Part shown: in pieces, positions 12,801 through 64,000 of the stretch | Layout of the letters: each line of letters begins with the position of its first letter | Numbering within the stretch: the first letter of the stretch is position 1 | Assembly: GCF_003945595.2 (NCBI RefSeq) | Contig: NW_024104554.1 | Coordinates: 4,820,709 to 4,884,708 of the forward strand | Direction: 5' to 3' | Length of the DNA stretch: 64,000 bases | Source of the DNA: Pipra filicauda | Lineage: Eukaryota > Chordata > Aves > Passeriformes > Pipridae | Notes under the pieces: generated by a model | The model's database searches: none | What the model saw: only the letters and a program-made list of their open reading frames with translations | Told to the model about the DNA's origin: nothing | Made by a program: the position numbers and the translations under genes

Positions 12801-15651
12801 GTGATAAACAGTTGTATAACTGCTCAGAATATCTTTACTTTTCATTGTCGAATGTTAGAATTTTCTGTGAGTGACATGGCCCTAAGTAAGACTCTCCTGT
12901 TCCACTAAATCTTTTTTTGATGAAAACTGGATTAAAAAAAGGAGAAAAATGTATTTATTCATTACTCTAAGTTACCTTACTTATGCCAATACATCAGAAC
13001 ACATTCTGCACATGGAAATGAACAGAAATAATTTTAAGTTAATTGGTGGATAGCACCCTAGTAGGAATCAGCTTTAAGTTCTTATAAACCCAGCCACATC
13101 AGATCAGATGAAAAGCATATCTGCAAACTACACTTTGTCAGTGGCCAAAGACAGATTCTTCTTGACTGCTGGAGACACATGTTGCTTCTCAGTCCACAAT
13201 CCCTTATGTAGTTTCTACATGTCACCGTTTAGTGAAATATAATTTTTATTTGCGACAACAGTAAGAAGATCCCTTCCTCCTTTTAATTACTTTGTAATTT
13301 CAAAGTCAACTTTGAATAAGTTTGTCATAGAGCTGAAGTAAAGACTGGAAATTTTTTTAAAAATACAAACAAATCCCAACCCAACCATAAGAAACAAAGA
13401 CAAAATTTTTTAAACTTGGCTGAAAAATTATTCTGAAGAGATGCTTTCAGACAAGAAGCAGTAATTGTGATGATGCAGCTAACCATTATTATCTAGCAAC
13501 ACAGAAGAAATGAGGCTTAAAAAAAGAAATTATCTTTCTTATTAGACCTGGAGACACAAGTTAGAAAGACCAGACTAGTTTTAGGTTTAAGTCTCTCCAT
13601 TAAAATCTCTCCATTTTCAGAAAGTACAGAGATGTGATTTGTTTTAAAGCTATAATGGCCAGTCTTCGCGAGCGAAGATTTGGGAAAGGTCATTAACCCT
13701 TCCAGCCTGCGCAGTGGATTTTTAGGTGGGACACAGCGTGCGCTGAACTGAGCCCACCCTTTAGTCCTGAGGTTCATCTGCCGGGGCCGAGCAAAGCTTG
13801 GACAGTGGCAGTGAGGTCCCCAGGATGTAGGTTTGTTTAGAGTGACCTTCTCTTAGGTGGATTGCCTTCCACGGCTGACGAGCTCCACCTGCCCAGGGGG
13901 CCGGGAATCGAACCCTGGTCGCAGCGGTGAGAGTCAGACACTCTAACCACTAGACCACCAGAGGCCATGAAGGTTCTATTTCTGATCTCCATTAACTCCC
14001 AGTGTAGCTTTAAAACCACCGGGGCCTCTGGTGGTTTTAAAGCTACACTGGGAGTTAATGGAGATCAGAAATAGAACCTTCATGTCTATGCTCCTTTTCC
14101 AGCTTACCCATAAACCATCTCTTCTTTCCTCACCTTCTCTCCAAGTGATCTGTACTAACAGTAATTTCTTTTTATTATGGCCGCTTTCTTCATCCTTTTT
14201 CTTTAATCCTCCTGCCAGACAACCCTGTTTACATACCTGGCAGAAGAGAAGAGGTCTCTAGGAGATACATGGTTTGGGGGGGGGATGGGGTGGGGGAAAC
14301 ACAGGTCCATGGACGTTCCAGACAATACACAGACTAGCCTTCCAAAATTTCTGGAAGACTCACTATATATGACCTACTAGAAAGGAGCTACGAATTTTAT
14401 TAAGTACAGGATATATATTCTATACTGAAATCTATTTTGCAGAATAAGTTTTATTAATTTCAAAGTAAGAGTTACAGCTATCTGTAGACAATCACAAAAT
14501 GATAGCATATCATCAGACTTCAGTACATTCAACATTTAGAACAGGTGAGTTTTACATACCAGTTCCTATACAAGAGGAAACCAAGCAAATACACAAGAGC
14601 TAAGGAGATCTATTGGTGTAGTCTGACTCCAGAGTACATGGCTCAGTACCCAGGACACCTGTTACAAAGAACCTTTGTGTACTACTTTGCACGAGCGCTT
14701 TAGTAAAGGTGCCTAAAAAAAAAAGTGCTTGTGTAGATATTTACATTACTACATCTACTGTAGAATGAATTGTTCTGTTAGGAGGTGCTGTGTTTTTTCT
14801 GCAGCTATTACTCTATATTACAACGATGATAAGCCAGCTATTGCCAAAGAGAACATGTAACAGCTGAGTAAAGCCCTTATTGGGGGAATCATGAGTTAGG
14901 GTCCCGCTCACCCATCCAGTTACCTTCCTGTTTGTTTTCCCAGAACTTGTAGGAACCTTATTAAACACCTGTGTTCCTCTAAGGAGATAACCAATAAATT
15001 CCTAAGCTAGACAGTTCCATTTCCTTAGAGCCATAACCACTACCATGATGGACAGATTTGTTCCATGGGACAAATGCACAGACATGGAACTCACAGCAAC
15101 AGATCGCACAAAGATCATGTAACTTACAGCAGGATGTAACCAACTAAAATTGGCAATGTACTGGAAACAGTTTCATGCTCTCTCCTTACAAAAGCGGTTT
15201 TAATAATTTTTTTCCTTCTGAGAAGGCAGAATGAACTACAGGGATCTCTTCGAGACTGACGGTATTTTCGTGCGACCCCAGAGCCCGGCAAAGGCTTCTA
15301 TAGCGGTGGACCAGGCGCGGTGACAGGGCAGGATTCCCCCCAGCGCCCTTGAGGGAACGAGTCCTGCCCTGGCCCCGCAAACAGCGGGTTCTGGAGCGGG
15401 GACTGGCTCCCGCCCCCTGCTCAGCCACCTTTAAAATACCCAACGCAGCCTCCGAGAGCCGGCGGTGCCCGCGATGCTGCTCGGGGGAGCGAGGGGACGC
15501 CCGTGTGCTCTCCCCTGCCCCACCACACACACGCGACCCCGCAGCCACCGCCTTCCCGGAGGCAGCACTGGCACTGCCAATCCTCCCTCATCCTCCCGTC
15601 CGCGCTTACCTGGAACTCCAGCCCGTAAATCACCGGCGCGTCGTCCTCCAT
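728..15651 (-). CDS. EIPR1: EIPR1 (TSSC1), 5' part of gene: coding exons 1-3, incomplete
   Basis: EARP and GARP complex-interacting protein 1 is a cytosolic WD40 beta-propeller protein that binds the EARP and GARP tethering complexes. It acts in endosomal recycling, retrograde traffic and dense-core vesicle maturation. Three coding exons are visible on the minus strand (15610-15651, 5103-5186, 728-860). Joined, they give 86 codons starting [14 protein letters not shown] and running through [17 protein letters not shown] and GEIWHIS, essentially identical to the recalled vertebrate N-terminus. The full family protein is about 387 residues, so roughly three quarters, including most WD40 blades, lies beyond the left edge. 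Every exon boundary has GT/AG and phases join without stops. The gene is head-to-head with TRAPPC12 across a CpG island. Identification is confident; it comes from recalled family sequence rather than an alignment. Confidence 0.95.
2180..2480 (-). mobile_element. CR1 LINE fragment
   Basis: Read on the minus strand it gives GCACTGGTGAGGCCAAACC, then TTCTGGGCCCCTCAC, then GAGCCGGTCCAGAGAAGGG and a diverged end with GGAAGTGGCCTCA. These are the CR1 ORF2 3' end and 3' UTR. It lies in EIPR1 intron 2 in sense orientation with the gene. Confidence 0.85.
3650..4540. mobile_element. Degraded avian endogenous-retrovirus-derived segment
   Basis: Several stretches match, from memory, a common avian ERV-type repeat: AAAACAGACTTGACTTGGG followed by AATTAATTAAT, GGGGCAGGGGGTCTGGGACAG, CAGCTGCTCCAGAGGCTGCA followed by GTGGACACC, and CTACCCAAGCCTTGCCAC. 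No intact viral gene is present; frames of 81-148 codons here are chance frames. I cannot define termini or orientation. The ERVL-like assignment is a recollection needing a repeat-library check. Confidence 0.55.
5103..5186 (-). CDS. EIPR1: EIPR1 coding exon 2
   Basis: These 84 bases give 28 codons in phase 0 at both ends. They encode [16 protein letters not shown], then LVGTQSL, then YDNQ, matching the vertebrate EIPR1 segment that leads into the first WD40 blade. The acceptor is ...TTCCCTAG and the donor is GTAATT, both read on the minus strand. The exon is too short to stand out as an open frame. Confidence 0.95.
7138..7345 (-). mobile_element. CR1 LINE 3' end
   Basis: It begins with repeated ATAGAATC units, then GATTGGGTTGGAAAAGACCT, TCATCGAGTCCAACCC, and ATCTCCAGGGATGGTGAATC. 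This is the inverted 3' end of an avian CR1. It lies in EIPR1 intron 1 in sense orientation with the gene. The 73-codon frame across it is CR1 antisense and not a gene. Confidence 0.93.
7403..7426 (+). other. G-quadruplex candidate
   Basis: GGGTGGGAGGAGGTGGGGAG followed by GGGG supplies four G runs of three or more with loops of 1-7 bases. It lies next to the CR1 end in EIPR1 intron 1. Confidence 0.6.
10899..10936 (-). mobile_element. Second copy of the SINE/RTE-like 3' tail fragment
   Basis: Compared with 13655-13691, this segment shares ATGGC, then AG, then a palindromic hairpin in diverged form (CTTCACGAACGAAG), then ATTTGGGAA. Similarity fades after about 10936. It is a short 5'-truncated copy of either the SINE or its LINE partner, in the same orientation. 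A trinucleotide-like ATGATG tail (minus strand) adjoins its 3' end. Confidence 0.6.
11338..12295 (+). mobile_element. CR1 LINE, 5'-truncated, with broken ORF2 C-terminus
   Basis: The element enters within the reverse-transcriptase gene. The frame from 11343 reads [20 protein letters not shown], then [15 protein letters not shown], then [20 protein letters not shown], so the catalytic FADD box is preserved. Around 11650-11700 the frame shifts into another that reads [20 protein letters not shown]. The 3' UTR ends ATTCTGTGATTCTGTGA. It is a dead copy, antisense to EIPR1 in intron 1, and the same subfamily as 1-482. Confidence 0.93.
13641..13652 (+). repeat. Left target-site duplication of the SINE insertion
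   Basis: GTTTTAAAGCTA here is repeated exactly at 14034-14045. The two copies enclose the SINE and its fold-back. Confidence 0.8.
13653..13966 (-). mobile_element. tRNA-Glu-like SINE with RTE-like 3' tail
   Basis: Read on the minus strand, the head (13966 downward) is tRNA-like. It has an A box TGGTCTAGTGG (13947-13957), a perfect B box GGTTCGATTCC (13904-13914), and a CTC anticodon-loop region resembling tRNA-Glu. A body of about 240 bp follows, ending in a short palindromic hairpin CTTCGCTCGCGAAG (13663-13676). The acceptor stem pairs poorly, so it is not a functional tRNA gene. A 12-bp target-site duplication GTTTTAAAGCTA occurs at 13641-13652 and 14034-14045. The tail is shared with 10899-10936, so it belongs to the mobilising LINE. 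I infer an RTE-clade partner such as the avian AviRTE; family naming is unverified. Confidence 0.8.
13966..14084. repeat. Perfect 55-bp inverted repeat (fold-back) at SINE 5' junction
   Basis: Arms 13966-14020 and 14030-14084 are exact reverse complements, separated by a 9-base loop (GGGGCCTCT). The right arm is genomic flank plus the end of a SINE-head copy; the left arm is that flank inverted and inserted between the SINE head and the loop. A further 13-base copy of the SINE head (GGCCTCTGGTGGT, 14023-14035) lies in the opposite orientation to the SINE. The flank inversion lies inside the target-site duplications. It can form a strong cruciform and might also be an assembly artefact. Confidence 0.9.
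14034..14045 (+). repeat. Right target-site duplication of the SINE insertion
   Basis: This is the exact partner of 13641-13652. Because it follows the fold-back, the whole of 13653-14033 is one insertion event. Confidence 0.8.
14276..14296 (+). other. G-quadruplex candidate
   Basis: Nine Gs, AT, four Gs, T, five Gs. The first run can supply two tetrad columns, so a four-run fold is possible. It lies 190 bp right of the SINE fold-back. Confidence 0.55.
15610..15651 (-). CDS. EIPR1: EIPR1 coding exon 1 (start codon exon)
   Basis: This exon encodes the first 14 residues, [14 protein letters not shown]. The ATG (minus strand, first base at 15651) has G at -3 and G at +4, a strong Kozak context. 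The donor GTAAGC follows directly (minus strand, from 15609 downward) after a phase-0 CAG codon. The exon sits inside the CpG island, so the EIPR1 transcription start should be a short distance above 15651. Confidence 0.95.
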
Positions 15652-15820
15652 TGCGGCCCCTCAGCCTCGCCGCGCACCCCCGCCCGCGCCCGATGCTTTC
15701 TGGCCCTCGGCGCAGCCCGTCGCCAGCCGCTTCCGGGAGCTGCGCGCGGCCCGGCCCTCGCGCAGGCGCCGTGAGGGGGGAGCGGCGCCGGGGGAGGTGG
15801 CGGCGGCGCCGAGGTGACCG

Positions 15821-15885
15821 GATGGGGTGGAATGGGACGGGATGTATGGGATGGAATAGGACATATGGGATGGAATGGGACGGGG
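15821..15885 (+). repeat. Imperfect short tandem repeat, GGGATGGAATGGGAC type
   Basis: About four imperfect copies of a unit resembling GGATGGAATGGGACG or GGATGGAATAGGACAT lie in tandem inside the CpG island, just right of the EIPR1 start. The repeat is asymmetric, G-rich on the plus strand. Length may vary between individuals. Confidence 0.7.
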
Positions 15886-16184
15886 CCGGCCGCGCGGCTC
15901 CCATGCTGCCGGAGGGCCGTCCGGGTGGGCGGGTGTCGCTGGGGCTGCTCCAGGTGGAGGCTGCGCCCCCGCCCCCGCGGGGCGGCCGGGCCAGGGCACC
16001 CGCCGTGGCACCGGAGGCAGCGCCGAGCCCAGCCCAGCCCAGCCCGGGGCCGCGGGTGTGCTGCAGCTCCGCTGGGCGCTGGTCCCGCTTGTCTGGCCCC
16101 GCGCTGAGGACAGCGCTGAGACTGCGCGGCCCTTCGCTGGAACGGGGACCGAGCTGGGCTTCCGAGCTTTGAAGCAAATATGGA

Positions 16185-16358
16185 GGCCCTGGAACAGGTT
16201 GTCCAGGGAAGTTGTAGATCCCCATCCGTGGAGGGGTTCAAGGCCAGGCTGGATGGGGCTCTGAGCAACGTGGTCTAGTTGAAGGTGTCCCTGCCCACGG
16301 CAGGGAGGTTGGAACAAGATGATCTTCAAGATCTCCTTCCAACCAAAGCATTCTGTTA
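16185..16358 (+). mobile_element. CR1 LINE 3' end in TRAPPC12 5' intron
   Basis: Text such as CCCTGGAACAGGTTGTCCAG, GTGGAGGGGTTCAAGGCCAG, GCTGGATGGGGCTCTGAGCA and CTTCCAACCAAAGCATTCTGT is CR1. It abuts the right edge of the CpG island and lies sense to TRAPPC12, about 270 bp before the first coding exon. Confidence 0.92.
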
Positions 16359-16632
16359 AATTGTTTTGCCTTTGTTCAGTGGGAGGCCTTTGCTTTTCAA
16401 TCCCAATATTGTTGCGATGTGCAGAAAGGATGGAGAGAATATATTTTCAAAATTAATTTATTCTGTGGTTAGATGTTAAATGAAAGATGTCATATAGTGA
16501 AATTACTATATTTTTAAAGCAAGAATTTCAGCGTTTATATGATTCTTAGGAGTTTCACTGTGACACCTGACCAACACCATAGAAACAAAACTAATTCTTT
16601 TTTTTGTGGGGACTTTTCCCTCTTCAGTTACC

Positions 16633-62885
<46,253 letters not shown>

Positions 62886-64000
62886 GTAAATCTCCAAATT
62901 GCTACGTTTATAATGAACACCTAAATTATTCTCGTAATACTTCATGCATGGATTTAATTAGTACCCAGAGTATGCTCAGAGCTTTATAGAAAAATTGGAC
63001 GTGGCATGTGTACCAAAGGGTTTTCAGTATACATAAGGATAAGATGGAAAATGGGATGAGAAATTAAGAACCAGTCTATATGAAGGGCATGAATACTTAG
63101 GGATGCACGTAGAAATTCTGAGACACGCTGTTTTATCGCAAAAGCACTTTTTTTTTTGCAGTCACTGTTTTTAGTGTAGACATGCATGTCAGGAAAAGAA
63201 ATGGCAGTTCTCAACATGTGTAAGATTACCTTGATTTCACACAACATTGAAGGAATATTTTAATTTTAAACATGACATTTCTAACACATTATATATCAGA
63301 GCCTTGGGCTCCCATCACAAGTGGACATCAAAGAAGAGCTATTTATTTACCTCTGGGTTTTCTACACCTGGCAGTTCTCAGTGCATGGTCATGTAAGAGT
63401 ATTTCTAAGAAATCAGACAGCTTACCCCCAATAGTCTGATCCAAGGCCATTTAAAGACTGAGGGGACTGATTTTAAGAAGCACATGAATTGCATCATTTT
63501 GCAGGCTGTAAAATAGTGTCTGTTATAAATCGCACAAGATCTGTAAGGTTTCCTGAAGGGAGAGAAAAATATTTCTTTTAAAAGGCTGTGTTCTTCCTTT
63601 ATCTCCAGCTTTCAGAAAGTGTGAAAGTTTCTGCTGCTAAACATGTTATATGACTTTGTACTGTTAAAATCTTTCGGTAACTCATAAAACCTGTTTTGTG
63701 TGGTAAGGAAAATGGAACCTGACTTGATCATTTATGATGTATTTAGACTGCCCTATCTGCTGGATTTACTTGAAGTCAGTTGTAGATGCCTTTGTGATAA
63801 GATAATATCTTCCTGTTGCTTATGTGGATCTTCTATATGTAAGCCAGAGAGAAAAACGCTTCTGAAGATATAGTGAAGTCATTAAAAAAACCCGTATGAA
63901 AATGACAGTATGCAGAGGCTCATGTAGTTTCTGAAATCTATTTCACTCGGCTTTCAAAATTAACTGATGTCCTATACTATTTATATTTCAATTTAGACTT
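62886..64000 (+). other. TRAPPC12: TRAPPC12 intron, incomplete at right edge
   Basis: This is AT-rich intronic sequence after the donor GTAAAT. The expected next exon, starting ANNNAAV, is not found before the edge. Confidence 0.85.

Larger units (their letters stand above)
5187..15609 (-). other. EIPR1: EIPR1 intron 1
   Basis: The intron is 10.4 kb. It holds CR1 copies at 7138-7345 and 11338-12295, the RTE-like tail at 10899-10936, the SINE with fold-back at 13641-14084, two G-rich motifs, and a T/G-rich tract near 8776-8831. The right end merges into the CpG island. No other coding signal was recognised. Confidence 0.9.
15290..16150. promoter_or_regulatory. CpG-island bidirectional promoter between EIPR1 and TRAPPC12
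   Basis: This is the only strongly GC- and CpG-rich stretch in the window. It covers EIPR1 coding exon 1 and the 5' side of TRAPPC12. An ETS-like site (GCTTCCGG, 15729-15736), an NRF1-like palindrome (CGCGCAGGCGC, 15759-15769) and overlapping GC boxes (15966-15985) are visible, a combination typical of TATA-less housekeeping promoters. The two ATGs are about 980 bp apart, with EIPR1 leaving left and TRAPPC12 leaving right. TRAPPC12 needs a noncoding first exon here; plausible donors are GTGAGG at 15771 and GTGACC at 15814, but I cannot choose between them. The long GC-rich frames on both strands here are composition artefacts. Confidence 0.8.

Noticed and set aside
13892..13966. A functional tRNA-Glu gene on the minus strand
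   Set aside because: A and B boxes are good, but the acceptor stem does not pair, the sequence continues into a 240-bp body, and target duplications flank the whole. It is a SINE head.
15431..16329. Long open frames (up to 264 codons) on both strands of the CpG island
   Set aside because: All frames are open at once and encode Pro/Arg/Ala/Gly-rich text. This is what GC-rich, stop-poor DNA gives; EIPR1 exon 1 uses only 42 bases of one of them.

Overview
This is a nuclear genomic window from a bird. The evidence is exon-by-exon similarity to two vertebrate genes, vertebrate GT-AG introns with multi-kilobase spacing, and CR1 retrotransposon fragments as the main recognisable repeat, many ending in the avian-type ATTCTGTGATTCT or ATAGAATC termini. 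I see no bacterial, phage, plasmid or CRISPR content. Almost all long open frames outside the exons listed here are chance frames or repeat remnants.

Layout. Positions 1-15651 hold the 5' part of EIPR1 (formerly TSSC1) on the minus strand: coding exon 1 at 15610-15651, exon 2 at 5103-5186, exon 3 at 728-860, with the rest of the gene beyond the left edge. About 15.3-16.15 kb is a GC- and CpG-rich island that looks like a shared bidirectional promoter. From there TRAPPC12 runs rightwards on the plus strand. Ten coding exons (16628-17844, 21039-21155, 28207-28320, 29162-29300, 39629-39741, 46382-46454, 50192-50265, 56582-56680, 61916-62016, 62798-62885) join with consistent phase into 710 codons. 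The C-terminal exons lie beyond the right edge. The head-to-head EIPR1/TRAPPC12 order is the same as I recall for human 2p25.

How the genes work together. TRAPPC12 is a subunit of the metazoan TRAPPIII tethering complex (ER-to-Golgi traffic and autophagy). EIPR1 is a WD40 protein that binds the EARP and GARP tethers (endosomal recycling and dense-core vesicle maturation). Two tether-associated genes therefore appear to share one promoter.

Repeats. Younger CR1 3' ends lie at 1-482, 2180-2480, 7138-7345, 11338-12295, 16185-16358 and 54706-55180. Much older CR1-like remnants lie near 42.5, 44.3 and 59.9-60.8 kb. ERV-derived material is seen at about 3.65-4.54 kb, and an LTR-like unit at 30918-31208. 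The most unusual object is a tRNA-derived SINE at 13653-13966, flanked by a 12-bp target-site duplication. Between SINE and right flank sits a perfect 55-bp inverted copy of the flank, a probable template-switch fold-back. Its 3' tail hairpin recurs at 10899-10936, suggesting mobilisation by an RTE-type LINE.

There is no exotic system here. The interest lies in the SINE fold-back, the RTE-like tail, the shared promoter, adaptor-like motifs in TRAPPC12, and a few candidate regulatory clusters inside introns. All gene identifications rest on recalled family sequence, not on a search.
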